From assembly GCA_904420565.1 (NCBI GenBank), contig CAJFVV010000024.1, forward strand, positions 27,111 through 91,110: a DNA stretch of 64,000 bases, read 5' to 3'. The notes beneath the pieces are model-generated. The model ran no database searches, was not told the DNA's origin, and saw only the letters and a program-made list of their open reading frames with translations. A program made the translations under genes and the position numbers. Source of the stretch: Candidatus Pseudoscillospira faecavium (lineage in GTDB: Bacteria; Bacillota; Clostridia; Oscillospirales; Oscillospiraceae). Positions 34,872 through 43,946 of this stretch are shown piece after piece; within the stretch, counting starts at the first letter, position 1, and every line of letters starts with the position of its first letter.

Positions 34872-35606
34872 TCAATCCTGCTGCCAATTGTGATAAACAT
34901 TCTGAACATCATCATTGTCTTCCAGTGCATCAATTAACTTTTCCATATTGGTGACATCTTCTTCTTTTTCAAGTGTGATGTAATTTTGCGGCACCATGGA
35001 AATGTTCGCTTCCAGGAATGCATAGCCTTTTCCTTCCAGTGCGGCGCATACTGCAGTGAAATCGTCCGGGTCTGTATAAACCTGGAACACAGGCCCTTCG
35101 TTGGAAAAATCAGAAGCGCCTGCTTCCAATGCATCTTCCATAACCTGATCCTCTTCCAGCTCGCCCTCCTCGTTGTCAATAATCAGCACACCTTTGCGAT
35201 CAAAAGACCAGGAAACGCAGCCGGTAGCACCCAGATTACCGCCGAATTTGTCAAATGCATGGCGCACCGCCGGCGCTGTGCGGTTGCGGTTATCGGTCAA
35301 TGCTTCCACAATGACAGCAACGCCTGCAGGGCCGTATCCTTCATAAACAACGCTCTCGAAATTGTCTGTGTTGCCGGCACCCAGCGCTTTGTCAATGGTC
35401 CGCTTAATGTTATCATTGGGCATATTCACAGCCTTTGCTTTCGCGATAACCGTTGCCAAACGGGAATTGTTGTTGGGATCACCGCTCCCACCTTCTTTAA
35501 CTGCTACGATAATTTCGCGGGCAATTTTGGTAAAAGCTGCGCTGCGCTTTGCATCAGCAGCACCTTTTGTTTTTTGAATGTTATGCCATTTGGAATGTCC
35601 AGACAT
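34872..35606 (-). CDS. yebC: YebC/PmpR/TACO1-family protein
   Basis: A conserved 244-residue protein. The family has been described as DNA-binding transcription regulators and, more recently, as factors that relieve ribosome stalling at proline-rich sequences. The N-terminus MSGHSKWHNIQKTKGAADAKR is nearly invariant. The central DSNEGPVFQ-like acidic region (here SNEGPVFQVYTDPDDF) and the C-terminal ALEDNDDVQNVYHN complete the pattern. Two adjacent ATG codons follow AAAGGAG. I chose the second, which gives the canonical N-terminus. Confidence 0.94.
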   Translation of the reverse strand: MSGHSKWHNIQKTKGAADAKRSAAFTKIAREIIVAVKEGGSGDPNNNSRLATVIAKAKAVNMPNDNIKRTIDKALGAGNTDNFESVVYEGYGPAGVAVIVEALTDNRNRTAPAVRHAFDKFGGNLGATGCVSWSFDRKGVLIIDNEEGELEEDQVMEDALEAGASDFSNEGPVFQVYTDPDDFTAVCAALEGKGYAFLEANISMVPQNYITLEKEEDVTNMEKLIDALEDNDDVQNVYHNWQQD

Positions 35607-35633
35607 CATTCACATCTCCTTTTATCACTAAAA

Positions 35634-36419
35634 TTATTTATTTAGATAATATTGAAAAACCTCTTTGTGCCGAGTTGATTTTTGAACAATGATCTGTGGG
35701 TAGGCGTGTTTCAACCATGTGATTACCTGTGCGCATACAACATCTTCTGTGGGAAAATGACCTGCATCAATCACATTCAGCCCCATGGCCTTGGCATCCA
35801 AAAAGTTGTGATAACTCAAATCGGATGTTACAAAAGTATCACAACTTTTTTTCAGAGCATCCATGTGATAGTCCCAGCATGCTCCGCCGCCTACGGCAAC
35901 CTTGTGAACAGATTTTCCTGCAGACACATAGCGGAGACCGGAACAACCCAATGCCGCGTATACTTCCGGAAGAAACGCATCCAAAGAAATTTCGTTTTCC
36001 AAAAAGCCGACGCGGCCGCAGCCATCCGCACCGAGGGGCTGCGTTTGTGTCAACTGCAGCGCTTCAGCCAGCACATCGTTTACCCCGCCGGAAGTGATAT
36101 CTAAATTGGTATGCATACAAATTCCGGCGATATCCTTCTGAATCATTTTTATCAACAGCCGTCCTTGATACGTATCATCGCGGACAGACTGCACTGGATG
36201 CCATTTACAATTCATGACAGGGTGGTGAGCAACAATCAGATCTGCACACTGCTCAATTGCCTCATCTACTACGTCTTCTGTAATATCCAGAGCAACCAGA
36301 ATCGAATGAACCTCCTTGTCCACCCGACCAGCCAATAAACCGACATTATCCCAGTCCAGCGCCAGTTCTTTAGGCGCCAAAGAAAACAGGTAACGTTCAA
36401 TTTCTTTTGTCGTTGGCAC
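35634..36419 (-). CDS. Nif3-like dinuclear metal-centre protein
   Basis: 261-residue member of the Nif3/YqfO/YbgI family, which forms toroidal hexamers with a dinuclear metal site. Its cellular role is debated (GTP cyclohydrolase-like in some reports). Metal ligands are visible in DNVGLLAG, IVAHHPVM near residue 64 with the two histidines, MHTNLD near 102, and the C-terminal DAGHFPTEDVVC. The start is GTG, placed by AGGAGG nine bases upstream. The first 23 bases lie inside trmK, a pairing also seen in B. subtilis (yqfN-yqfO). Confidence 0.92.
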   Translation of the reverse strand: MPTTKEIERYLFSLAPKELALDWDNVGLLAGRVDKEVHSILVALDITEDVVDEAIEQCADLIVAHHPVMNCKWHPVQSVRDDTYQGRLLIKMIQKDIAGICMHTNLDITSGGVNDVLAEALQLTQTQPLGADGCGRVGFLENEISLDAFLPEVYAALGCSGLRYVSAGKSVHKVAVGGGACWDYHMDALKKSCDTFVTSDLSYHNFLDAKAMGLNVIDAGHFPTEDVVCAQVITWLKHAYPQIIVQKSTRHKEVFQYYLNK

Positions 36420-37125
36420 GATGCCACTCCTCCTTCATTTGCTGAAGCTGTGCAATCAATGCATGCTGCGCGCACGCTTTCGCCCTATTTTCAGGATGGT
36501 TAGACTGCATCAAACCTGTCAGCGCAGCAGATAAATGACGCAACAGCAGCTCCAGAGCTTTTCCTTGCAGCGGATCGTGCAGCAGGGAAACACCGCCCCA
36601 GCACTGTCCGGCCGTCAATGTTTCCGGGGTATTTCCGCCGGAAACAACCATCACCGGGAAATATGTGTGATTCTCATACACAAGATGCTCCTCAACGAAC
36701 CGATACCCCTGCTCCGCCAGCCACGGACGCAAAACCTCTGCTTTGGTCATAGGCTGAAGAAGAACGCGGTATGCCGGAGCATTGACCCATGGAGCAGCAC
36801 CCAAAATAGAAAGAATAGTTTCACCACCCATACCCGCGATGATAATGGTGTCTACTTCCTGCGGCTGAATGCAGGAAAGACCATTGCCCAGACGAAAAGA
36901 CAGTTTTTCTTTCACACCATATTGTACAGCAGAGCGCTGTGCATGACCCAAAGGCCCTTCTCTGACATCGCAGGCTATGGCAGAAAGAATTTTATTTTTC
37001 TGTATCAGCCATAAAGGCAAATAGCCGTGGTCTGTGCCGATATCTGCAATGCAGCTTCCCTGCGGCACGAGATCTGCCAAAAGCTGCAGACGTGGGGATA
37101 AACATACCTGTTTTTCCTTTTCCAT
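36397..37125 (-). CDS. trmK: tRNA (adenine22-N1)-methyltransferase TrmK
   Basis: SAM-dependent methylase that makes m1A22 in tRNA. The Rossmann motif I is IADIGTDHGYLP near residue 21. It is followed by IACDVREGPL and the catalytic-region IIIAGMGGETI near residue 95. LLQPMTKAEVLRPWL is also typical. It has 242 residues. GGGGAGGGCG precedes the ATG. It lies upstream of, and overlaps, the Nif3-like gene. In B. subtilis these two genes follow sigA. Confidence 0.93.
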   Translation of the reverse strand: MEKEKQVCLSPRLQLLADLVPQGSCIADIGTDHGYLPLWLIQKNKILSAIACDVREGPLGHAQRSAVQYGVKEKLSFRLGNGLSCIQPQEVDTIIIAGMGGETILSILGAAPWVNAPAYRVLLQPMTKAEVLRPWLAEQGYRFVEEHLVYENHTYFPVMVVSGGNTPETLTAGQCWGGVSLLHDPLQGKALELLLRHLSAALTGLMQSNHPENRAKACAQHALIAQLQQMKEEWHRANDKRN

Positions 37126-37152
37126 GACGGCACGCCCTCCCCTCTTGCAGAC

Positions 37153-37199
37153 AAATCAAAGCACGGGTCTTGTACAGGACAAAAACCGTGCTTTGATTT
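37153..37199 (-). terminator. Intrinsic terminator after the DUF1858 gene
   Basis: A perfect 14-bp stem (AAATCAAAGCACGG with CCGTGCTTTGATTT) around a 19-base loop, nine bases beyond the stop codon. Confidence 0.78.
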
Positions 37200-37207
37200 T
37201 TGTGTTC

Positions 37208-37417
37208 TTATTTTGCAGCCTTGTTTGCTTCTTCGTTAACCAGTGCCAAAAGCTTGTCCACCTCTACACCATGAACCATGCAAGCCTCTTCCACCGTTTC
37301 ACCGCGGGAAGAAGGGCAACCCAAGCAATGCATGCCGATAGACAGGAAGATGGGGGCCGTCTGAGGTGCAATATCGAGAATATCACCGATAATGGTGTCT
37401 TTTGTAATCTCAATCAT
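37208..37417 (-). CDS. DUF1858 / hybrid-cluster-associated redox disulfide domain protein
   Basis: A 69-residue protein with the DUF1858 fold. TIGDI-like start (here DTIIGDILDIAPQTAPIFLS) is followed by GMHCLGCPSSRGETVEEAC. The CLGC pair and the third cysteine are the presumed redox site. Such small proteins are common in anaerobes and are linked by name to hybrid-cluster proteins, but a partner is not visible here. AAAGGAGG precedes the ATG. Monocistronic. Confidence 0.88.
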   Translation of the reverse strand: MIEITKDTIIGDILDIAPQTAPIFLSIGMHCLGCPSSRGETVEEACMVHGVEVDKLLALVNEEANKAAK

Positions 37418-37675
37418 ACTGAAAATGCCTCCTTTTTAAGATTTGCGTAGATAGTATATCCTAAATGTAATCTTTTTTCAATATCAAACTGTATATTTTC
37501 TATGGGAAAAATCCGATTTTTACCGTTTTAGTCATGCTGAAAATACCTATTGATAGTCCAACAAATAGTGAAAACTGTGAAATTCCGTTTGCAGAAAATC
37601 GTATATAATAAAAAATTAAGATTGGTGTTTTACAATTATCTGCGTACTCAGCCAAAATCCGAGGGAGTGAATTAT

Positions 37676-38923
37676 ATGGGAATTGCAATTACACCATTGG
37701 AGCGGCCGATTCATATCGGAAAACGTCTTGCCAAAAACCGCTTTTTGATTCAGCCGATGGAATGCATTGACGGCGACCTCCGCGGCAGATTTTCGGAAAG
37801 CACATTGCAGCGCTATGAAAATCTGTTTCGCGGCGGAGCTGGTGTGGTCGTCATGGAAGCAATTACACTGCAGTATGAAAGCCGTGCCCGGCGAAATCAG
37901 CTCCTGCTGGATGTGGACGACCCCGACAACCGCGACCAATGGGAACGGTTTTTGTTCCAAAAACGGATGCAGTACCCAGATACGCTCCTGATCGTGCAAC
38001 TGCATCACAGCGGTGAGCTTTCTGACGACTCCTTTTCTCGCAGGGTTTGTGTCAAACCTCTTCCTGGTTATGGCGGCGATTTGATTGACGAGGAATATAT
38101 GGAAAAGACCATCGAATCATATGTCAAAGCGGCCCATTTCCTCGCTTGCAGCGGGGCCGACGGCGTAGATCTGAAGTTCTGCCACGGTTATCTGTTCTCT
38201 CAAATCCTTCGTCCCTATAACGACCGCCGCTGGAAATACGGCGGATCTTTTGAAAACCGCGCCCGTTTTGCGTATGAGCTTTGTGAAAAAGTACGCCGCG
38301 CTGTGCCGGATGAACGCTTCTTGATTGGTGCTAAAGTAAGCGTTTATGATGAGATGCCCGGAGGCCAGGGGCACGACGGCCCTTACAGCCCAGTGATTGA
38401 TCCGACAGAATCCATTGCACTTTGCAAAGGCTTGGAAGCCAGGGGTGCAAGCTATTTCATTGAAACACTCGGAAACGCTGGGTGCGGCTGGAGCCTCATG
38501 TGCCCGGATCGGTACTCGGCAGGAAATGTCTTCCAGCATATGACTATGGCAAAATTATTACGAAAAAATCTCCGTCCGGAAACAACAGTCATCTGCGGCG
38601 GATTGTCCGTGCTGAGAGACGGAAACAACAATGGTTTGAGCGGGTTGGATGCAAAGAAAAACAGCCTTTTTTACTGGGGCAATACTTGTATTGAACGAGG
38701 CGATTTCGACATGATTGCTCTGGGCAGGCAGTCCCTGGCAGATCCCTTCCTGCCGCAAAAATATTTGGAGAAAAGAGAAAAAGACATCCACTGGTGTGTC
38801 TGCTGCAACCGGTGCGGAGAATTGGAAGCAGCGCAGGAGCGCTGCGGCTGTGCTATTTATAATAAACCGTATGTCAAACTGTATCAGAACTTGAAACAGA
38901 AACGGCTTCCCTGTGACATATGA
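37676..38923 (+). CDS. Old-yellow-enzyme family NADH:flavin oxidoreductase with C-terminal cysteine cluster
   Basis: A 415-residue TIM-barrel flavoprotein. FMN-domain segments include NRFLIQPMECIDG near residue 20, VQLHHSGE near 107, the GADGVDLKFCHGYL segment with GG(S/F)-ENRARF near 180, and GRQSLADPF. After the barrel come CVCCNRCGEL and CGC, a probable [4Fe-4S] site as in 2,4-dienoyl-CoA reductase and BaiCD-type enzymes. The FAD/NAD domain those enzymes carry is absent, so electrons must come from a separate partner. The frame opens earlier (37550), but GAGGGAG fits the ATG at 37676. The substrate is unknown. Confidence 0.88.
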   Translation: MGIAITPLERPIHIGKRLAKNRFLIQPMECIDGDLRGRFSESTLQRYENLFRGGAGVVVMEAITLQYESRARRNQLLLDVDDPDNRDQWERFLFQKRMQYPDTLLIVQLHHSGELSDDSFSRRVCVKPLPGYGGDLIDEEYMEKTIESYVKAAHFLACSGADGVDLKFCHGYLFSQILRPYNDRRWKYGGSFENRARFAYELCEKVRRAVPDERFLIGAKVSVYDEMPGGQGHDGPYSPVIDPTESIALCKGLEARGASYFIETLGNAGCGWSLMCPDRYSAGNVFQHMTMAKLLRKNLRPETTVICGGLSVLRDGNNNGLSGLDAKKNSLFYWGNTCIERGDFDMIALGRQSLADPFLPQKYLEKREKDIHWCVCCNRCGELEAAQERCGCAIYNKPYVKLYQNLKQKRLPCDI

Positions 38924-38927
38924 CAGA

Positions 38928-38968
38928 TGCTCCCCGCCAGAGTATGATCCGGCGGGGAGCACTTTTTT
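38928..38968 (+). terminator. Intrinsic terminator after the oxidoreductase gene
   Basis: A perfect 11-bp GC-rich stem (TGCTCCCCGCC with GGCGGGGAGCA) followed by CTTTTTT. Confidence 0.93.
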
Positions 38969-38987
38969 CAATATTTTGAAAGAAATA

Positions 38988-39019
38988 AAAAAGAGAGCAG
39001 ATCAATCTGCTCTCTTTTT
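38988..39019. terminator. Bidirectional terminator
   Basis: A 15-bp perfect repeat (AAAAAGAGAGCAGAT with ATCTGCTCTCTTTTT) around CA. It ends the minus-strand sigH-zinc ribbon unit and backs up the plus-strand terminator. Confidence 0.88.
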
Positions 39020-39036
39020 CATTTCTTCTAACTATT

Positions 39037-39318
39037 TCAGCCTTCCTGATTATGCATTTTAGCAAAGCATTCGCTGCAGTATACAGGGCGGTCAGACTTC
39101 GGCTCAAAAGGAACCTTTGCTTCACCGCCGCAAGCAGCACAAACAGCAGTAAAATACTGACGAGGACCGCGGGCGGCATTCTTGCGCGCATCGCGGCAAG
39201 CCTTGCAGCGCTGGGGCTCATTCTGGAATCCACGCTCAGCATAAAACTCCTGCTCACCTGCAGTGAACACAAATTCCTGACCACATTCTTTGCATACCAA
39301 TGTCTTGTCTTCGTACAT
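39037..39318 (-). CDS. Small zinc-ribbon protein
   Basis: A 93-residue protein with two zinc-binding halves. The first runs from CKECGQEFVFTAGEQ to RCKACRDAR. The second runs from CAACGGEA to PVYCSECF. The conserved GEQEFYAERGFQNEPQRC and VPFEPKSDRPVYCSECF segments are those of a widespread bacterial zinc-ribbon family with no assigned function. It lies 36 bases after sigH with its own GAGAGGG site and probably shares the sigH transcript. Confidence 0.85.
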   Translation of the reverse strand: MYEDKTLVCKECGQEFVFTAGEQEFYAERGFQNEPQRCKACRDARKNAARGPRQYFTAVCAACGGEAKVPFEPKSDRPVYCSECFAKMHNQEG

Positions 39319-39354
39319 GATTTTACCCTCTCTTTGATAGAAAAATATATGCGT

Positions 39355-39972
39355 TCAGCTTTTGCTGACTTCGCCGGGATGAATTTGCCGTGCTACTTTG
39401 CGCCGAATGCGCTGCACAGCGTTGTCCACCGATTTCGGGGACTTGCGCACTTTGACTGCTATCTCCTGATAAGACAGTCCATCCAAATAGAACCCTAAAA
39501 TCTTCGCTTCGAACTCGGACAACTGATTCTGGACCTGTTTCCACATCTCGTTGAAACTTTCCTGCAGAATGATTAAATCTTCAGGATTGGACTGCGAAAT
39601 GTCAAAACTTCCCGCGGTGTAGGAATTACTATCAAAGAAGGGTGCTTCTACAGTGACGGAATGATTGAGCGCTGCATTCTTGTTCAAATTCTGGTTGCGC
39701 ACAACGCTATACAGGCGGCTGCGGATGCAGATTTCCGCAAAAGTACGAAAAGACGCGTCTTTTGATGCATCATATCCACGGATTGCTTTGAGCAGGCCGA
39801 CCATTCCTTCCTGGATCAGATCCTCATTATCCCCACCCACCAGGAAAAACGGGCGTGTACAAATGCGAACCAGGCGATTATATCGTACGACCAGCAACTC
39901 TTCTGCCTCACGGTTGCCTTGGGCAACCAATTGACACAGAAAACCATCTGACATCTCCGCAATATTTTGCAT
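39355..39972 (-). CDS. sigH: RNA polymerase sporulation/stationary-phase sigma factor SigH
   Basis: Sigma-70 family factor of 205 residues that opens the sporulation programme (spo0A, spoIIA and others in model species). Region 2 contains DLIQEGMVGLLKAIRGYD with the -10 recognition helix FRTFAEICIRSRLYSVVR. Region 4 contains LSYQEIAVKVRKSPKSVDNAVQRIRRK. Length and the conserved N-terminus DGFLCQLVAQGN fit SigH rather than an ECF factor. A sigma-A promoter lies just upstream. Confidence 0.93.
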   Translation of the reverse strand: MQNIAEMSDGFLCQLVAQGNREAEELLVVRYNRLVRICTRPFFLVGGDNEDLIQEGMVGLLKAIRGYDASKDASFRTFAEICIRSRLYSVVRNQNLNKNAALNHSVTVEAPFFDSNSYTAGSFDISQSNPEDLIILQESFNEMWKQVQNQLSEFEAKILGFYLDGLSYQEIAVKVRKSPKSVDNAVQRIRRKVARQIHPGEVSKS

Positions 39973-40002
39973 AGCACAACCTCAAATTCTATTGCACCTC
40001 AT

Positions 40003-40031
40003 AGTATACAGGCAAAATAATTTTTCGTCAA
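40003..40031 (-). promoter_or_regulatory. Sigma-A promoter of sigH
   Basis: TTGACG (40031-40026), a 17-base spacer and TATACT (40008-40003) on the minus strand, 31 bases before the start codon. Confidence 0.8.
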
Positions 40032-40058
40032 GAAAAAGTGAGAAATTTTTTGCTATTT

Positions 40059-41417
40059 TCAAGAAATTTTTAGTGATTTTACCACCTTGACCAATTCTTC
40101 TGCATAAGAATTCGCCATTTCTTCCGTTTTTGCTTCTACCATAACACGAATCAGCGCCTCTGTTCCAGAAGGGCGCAATAAAATGCGTCCGTTTTCACCA
40201 AGCAGTTCCTCCTGTTTCCGCACAGCTGCAGCCAAACGCTCAGAAGCCATAATCGCTTCTTTTGTACCGCGCTGCGGAGAAACCGGTACATTGATCAAAA
40301 CCTGCGGATATTGTGCGCAGCAGGAAACCAGTTCGGACGCCCGTTTTCCACTCCGTTTCAGAATTTGCAAAAACTGCAGGCTGGTCAGTTCCCCGTCTCC
40401 TGTTGTTGCATATTCCGTGTAAATCATATGTCCCGATTGCTCTCCGCCAATACGATAGCCATGCTTTACCATTTCTTCCAGCACATGGCGATCACCAACA
40501 TCGGTGCATATCAATTGAATCCCTTCATTTTTGCAATACTCATGCAATCCCAAATTCGACATAACTGTGGCAACAATGGTATTTCCGTCCAATTTTCCCT
40601 GGCTGCGCATATCAGCTGCGCAAACTGCCATAATTTTATCCCCGTCAATCACATGCCCTTTTTCATCTACGAGCAGGCACCGATCCGCATCGCCGTCATA
40701 AGCAACGCCGATATCATAACCATCATTCAGCACAGTCTCACACAGAGATTCCAAATGAGTGGAACCACAGCAATGGTTGATATTAACGCCGTTAGGCGCT
40801 GCATGCATAATGTCCACATGGGCTTTATACCTCGAAAAAAGTTCGGGTGCGGTTGCAGAAGCCGCACCATTTGCACAGTCTACACAAATCCGCAGGCCGG
40901 AAAGATCATCGTTAATGGTAGCACATAAATGGTCGATGTAACGATTGCGTGCTTCTTTCATACCGCGAATCATAGTTCCGATCTCTGCTCCGGTTTTTTC
41001 TGCAATGGCAGTTTCGCCCAAAACCAGCGCTTCAATGCGCGCCTCGGTTTCGTCCGGCAATTTATAGCCTTTTCCGTTAAATATTTTGATGCCATTATGT
41101 TCATATGGGTTGTGTGATGCCGAGATCACAATGCCTGCATCTGCATTGCGTTCCACTGTCAGATAAGCGACCGCAGGCGTTGGAATCACACCCAGCGGCA
41201 CAACATTGCCGCCAACGGAGCATATTCCGGCGATCAGTGCAGATTCCAGCATATCGGAAGAAATACGCGTATCCTTGCCAATTGTAATTTCGCTGCGGCC
41301 CTGCTTTTCCTCGGCAAGAATTGTGGCAGCTGCCTGCCCTATGCGGTAGGCCATATCCGCTGTTAAAGTCTGTCCAACAATACCGCGGATACCGTCTGTT
41401 CCGAATAATTTACCCAT
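40059..41417 (-). CDS. glmM: Phosphoglucosamine mutase
   Basis: Converts glucosamine-6-phosphate to glucosamine-1-phosphate for peptidoglycan precursors. The 452-residue protein has GTDGIRG at the N-terminus and the phosphoserine loop ISASHNPYEHNGIK near residue 99. The metal-binding DGDADR lies near residue 242, the sugar-binding GGEQSGH near 326 and the phosphate-binding RPSGTEALIRV near 413. It lies 37 bases downstream of ruvB, so it is probably co-transcribed with the ruv genes. Confidence 0.96.
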   Translation of the reverse strand: MGKLFGTDGIRGIVGQTLTADMAYRIGQAAATILAEEKQGRSEITIGKDTRISSDMLESALIAGICSVGGNVVPLGVIPTPAVAYLTVERNADAGIVISASHNPYEHNGIKIFNGKGYKLPDETEARIEALVLGETAIAEKTGAEIGTMIRGMKEARNRYIDHLCATINDDLSGLRICVDCANGAASATAPELFSRYKAHVDIMHAAPNGVNINHCCGSTHLESLCETVLNDGYDIGVAYDGDADRCLLVDEKGHVIDGDKIMAVCAADMRSQGKLDGNTIVATVMSNLGLHEYCKNEGIQLICTDVGDRHVLEEMVKHGYRIGGEQSGHMIYTEYATTGDGELTSLQFLQILKRSGKRASELVSCCAQYPQVLINVPVSPQRGTKEAIMASERLAAAVRKQEELLGENGRILLRPSGTEALIRVMVEAKTEEMANSYAEELVKVVKSLKIS

Positions 41418-41454
41418 TGATTCAATCGTCCCTTCTGTTCAATTCCTGTGATTA

Positions 41455-42513
41455 TCACAGGGAAAGTTGGCCCATATCATTGGAATTGCTTCCTGGAAAG
41501 GGCATGTGCAGATGTTCATAGGCTTTCCTGGTAACACAACGGCCGCGCGGCGTGCGTGTGAGAAATCCCATTTGCATTAAATAAGGCTCATAAACATCTT
41601 CCAGTGTTACAGCTTCTTCGCCAATGGTGGCTGCCAGCGTTTCAAGTCCCACCGGGCCTCCGCCATAATTTTCAATGATCGCAGTCATCATACGACGATC
41701 AACGGCATCCAGGCCCAAATAATCAATTTCCAATGCAGTCAGCGCCATATCTGCAATCTCTTTTGTGATAACACCGTCCCCACGTACCTGGGCAAAATCG
41801 CGGACACGCCGGAGCATCCGGTTTGCGATGCGGGGCGTTCCCCGGGAACGCGAAGCAATTTCCATGGCGCCCTGCGGCTCAATCGGCACATCTAAAATAC
41901 CGGCGCTGCGCGTCACAATGCCGGCCAATTCTTCCGGTGTATACAGTTCCAGGCGCAATGTTACACCAAAACGATCCCTCAGCGGAGCAGACAGCTGTCC
42001 CGCTCTGGTTGTTGCACCAATTAAGGTGAATTTGGGCAAATCCAGCCGAATAGAATTGGCTGAAGGGCCCTTGCCGATGATAATATCAATGGCATAATCC
42101 TCCATAGCTGGATATAAAATTTCCTCGACACTGCGGTTCAGACGATGAATTTCATCCACAAAAAGGATGTCATTTTCGTTTAAGTTTGTCAACAGCGCCG
42201 CTAAATCTCCCGCCTTTTCAATGGCCGGGCCAGAGGTGATGCGAATATTGACGCCCATTTCTGCAGCAATAATCCCTGCCAGTGTTGTTTTACCCAAACC
42301 GGGTGGACCGTGCAGCAACACATGATCCAGCGGCTCCGTCCGCTGTTTTGCCGCTTCGATAAAAATGCGCAGGTTTTCCTTTGCTTTGCTTTGTCCCACA
42401 TATTCTTCCAGAGAGTGCGGGCGCAGGGAAACCTCGTTGCGCAAATCTTCATTGAGCAGCGTTTTAGTGACAAGAGGTTCCTCCATCATCTCGTTGCCGT
42501 AATCAATGCTCAT
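41455..42513 (-). CDS. ruvB: Holliday junction branch-migration ATPase RuvB
   Basis: Hexameric motor that moves Holliday junctions with RuvA. The 352-residue protein has [11 protein letters not shown] at the N-terminus, Walker [10 protein letters not shown] near residue 66, Walker B DEIHR near 120, GATTRAG sensor near 167, and the C-terminal winged helix with [20 protein letters not shown] precedes the ATG. It follows ruvA by 17 bases. Confidence 0.97.
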   Translation of the reverse strand: MSIDYGNEMMEEPLVTKTLLNEDLRNEVSLRPHSLEEYVGQSKAKENLRIFIEAAKQRTEPLDHVLLHGPPGLGKTTLAGIIAAEMGVNIRITSGPAIEKAGDLAALLTNLNENDILFVDEIHRLNRSVEEILYPAMEDYAIDIIIGKGPSANSIRLDLPKFTLIGATTRAGQLSAPLRDRFGVTLRLELYTPEELAGIVTRSAGILDVPIEPQGAMEIASRSRGTPRIANRMLRRVRDFAQVRGDGVITKEIADMALTALEIDYLGLDAVDRRMMTAIIENYGGGPVGLETLAATIGEEAVTLEDVYEPYLMQMGFLTRTPRGRCVTRKAYEHLHMPFPGSNSNDMGQLSL

Positions 42514-42530
42514 GTGCCTTCACTCCCTTA

Positions 42531-43121
42531 TTACTTCACCATTTTGCGCAGTGCCTGCCGGATGATCTCTTCTAACGGCAAGTTCTCCATGTCAATATTT
42601 TTCAAAGCGCCACCGATCTCCTGCTGGGAATACCCTAACACCATCAGCGCAGACAGCGCTTCGGACATTTTCTGCCCGCTCTGCACGGTGCGCTTGCCTG
42701 TTTGCATGCCGGACAAATCTTCTTTGGCCAGCTTATCTTTCAGTTCCAAAATAATACGCTGCGCAATTTTTTTGCCAATGCCCGGCGCAGTCATCAGCGC
42801 TTTTTCATCTCCGGAAACAATCGCCAAGGCCAGCTGTTCCGGCGTATTAGCGGACAAAATCGCCAAAGCGGCCTTTGGGCCAACGCCGGAAATACCAATT
42901 AACATCTTAAAGCTGTTTAATTCATTCTTACTGAAAAAACCATAAAGGTCCATGGCATCTTCTTTCACATTTAAATACGTATACAGTTTTGCACGGCTTC
43001 CACGCTTTAAACGGGCCAACGTGGCATTGGTTGTAGCACAGGCATATCCCACGCCGCCGCAGTCAATGACTGCAAGGTTTGCTTCCAATTCTGCCACCGT
43101 TCCTTCCAAATAGTAAAACAA
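42531..43121 (-). CDS. ruvA: Holliday junction DNA-binding protein RuvA
   Basis: Tetramer that binds the four-way junction and loads RuvB. The product is 196 residues with an OB-fold N-terminus (FYYLEGTVAEL), helix-hairpin-helix motifs around GISGVGPKAALAIL and APGIGKKIAQRII, and a C-terminal RuvB-binding domain (about 150-196, EALSALMVLGYSQQEIG). The frame continues upstream to 43196 into ruvC. The TTG at 43121 follows AGGAGGGG by six bases and gives the family N-terminus, so TTG is the start. Confidence 0.93.
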   Translation of the reverse strand: MFYYLEGTVAELEANLAVIDCGGVGYACATTNATLARLKRGSRAKLYTYLNVKEDAMDLYGFFSKNELNSFKMLIGISGVGPKAALAILSANTPEQLALAIVSGDEKALMTAPGIGKKIAQRIILELKDKLAKEDLSGMQTGKRTVQSGQKMSEALSALMVLGYSQQEIGGALKNIDMENLPLEEIIRQALRKMVK

Positions 43122-43132
43122 CCGAACCCCTC

Positions 43133-43642
43133 CTACACTGTCGGTTTGGCAAACGGATTCTGCCGCAGCAAGGATGTTGCACTGCGGGCATGACAAATTG
43201 CCAGAGCCAAAGCATCTGCGGCATCATCCGGCCGCGGCACAGACCGGAGCTTTAATAACCGTTTTGTCATATCCATGACCTGCCGTTTCTCTGCTTTTCC
43301 ATATCCGACCACGGCCTGCTTTACCTGCGACGGCGTATATTCAAATACCGGCACGCCCAGTTTTTCTGCAGTAAATAAAATAATGCCACGGCCATGAGCC
43401 ACAGCAATTCCGGTGGTAATATTCGTATTAAAAAACAGTTCTTCCACCGACATTGCATCTGGACGAAATTTCGTGATCAGCTCTTCCAAATCCTGGTTGA
43501 TCTGATATAGTCTGGTCGCCAGGGGCAGGCCGGCAGCCGTTAAAATTGCACCATATTGCACCATATGCAAAGCAGTTCGCTCAGAATCTACAATGCCGAA
43601 GCCAACCGTAGCAATGCCTGGGTCGATGCCGAGAATGCGCAT
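43133..43642 (-). CDS. ruvC: Holliday junction resolvase RuvC
   Basis: Endonuclease that resolves Holliday junctions. The 169-residue protein has MRILGIDPGIATVGFG with the first catalytic aspartate, MSVEELFFNTN with the glutamate near residue 67, and the C-terminal PRPDDAADALALAICH with the final acidic pair. GGGAGG precedes the ATG. It is the first gene of ruvC-ruvA-ruvB-glmM and has a clear promoter. Confidence 0.96.
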   Translation of the reverse strand: MRILGIDPGIATVGFGIVDSERTALHMVQYGAILTAAGLPLATRLYQINQDLEELITKFRPDAMSVEELFFNTNITTGIAVAHGRGIILFTAEKLGVPVFEYTPSQVKQAVVGYGKAEKRQVMDMTKRLLKLRSVPRPDDAADALALAICHARSATSLLRQNPFAKPTV

Positions 43643-43692
43643 ATTTGCCTCCCATAAAAATTTTTACAAACAATGCTGCAAATATTGGTGCT

Positions 43693-43721
43693 ATTGTACC
43701 AGCATTTTTCAGGAAACGCAA
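43693..43721 (-). promoter_or_regulatory. Sigma-A promoter of ruvCAB-glmM
   Basis: TTGCGT (43721-43716), a 17-base spacer and TACAAT (43698-43693) on the minus strand. Confidence 0.75.
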
Positions 43722-43891
43722 CTCCTGTGTTTTGTTCCACACCATCTATCTTTTACATACAATTTTATTGTAGCATGCTCATTTTTTCTGTGCAAGATAA
43801 GAATATCTTTCTCTGCACAGCAGCACTCTTACAGTCCTGAAAATGTTTTCTGCAGATTCGCATATCATTGTTACCCTGCCCAAAGATATCA

Positions 43892-43920
43892 TTGCGCCTC
43901 TGTTCATTTAGTAGTATACT
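43892..43920 (+). promoter_or_regulatory. Sigma-A promoter of ridA
   Basis: TTGCGC (43892-43897), a 17-base spacer and TATACT (43915-43920), 26 bases before the ridA ATG. Confidence 0.78.
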
Positions 43921-43946
43921 GAAATGCAAAACAAGGAGGAATCATT

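Larger units (their letters stand above)
43643..43946. other. Divergent intergenic region between ruvC and ridA
   Basis: About 300 bases, AT-rich, with no credible ORF. It holds the ruvC promoter on one side and the ridA promoter on the other. An AT-rich stretch in between (43745-43830) shows nothing I can assign. Confidence 0.7.
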
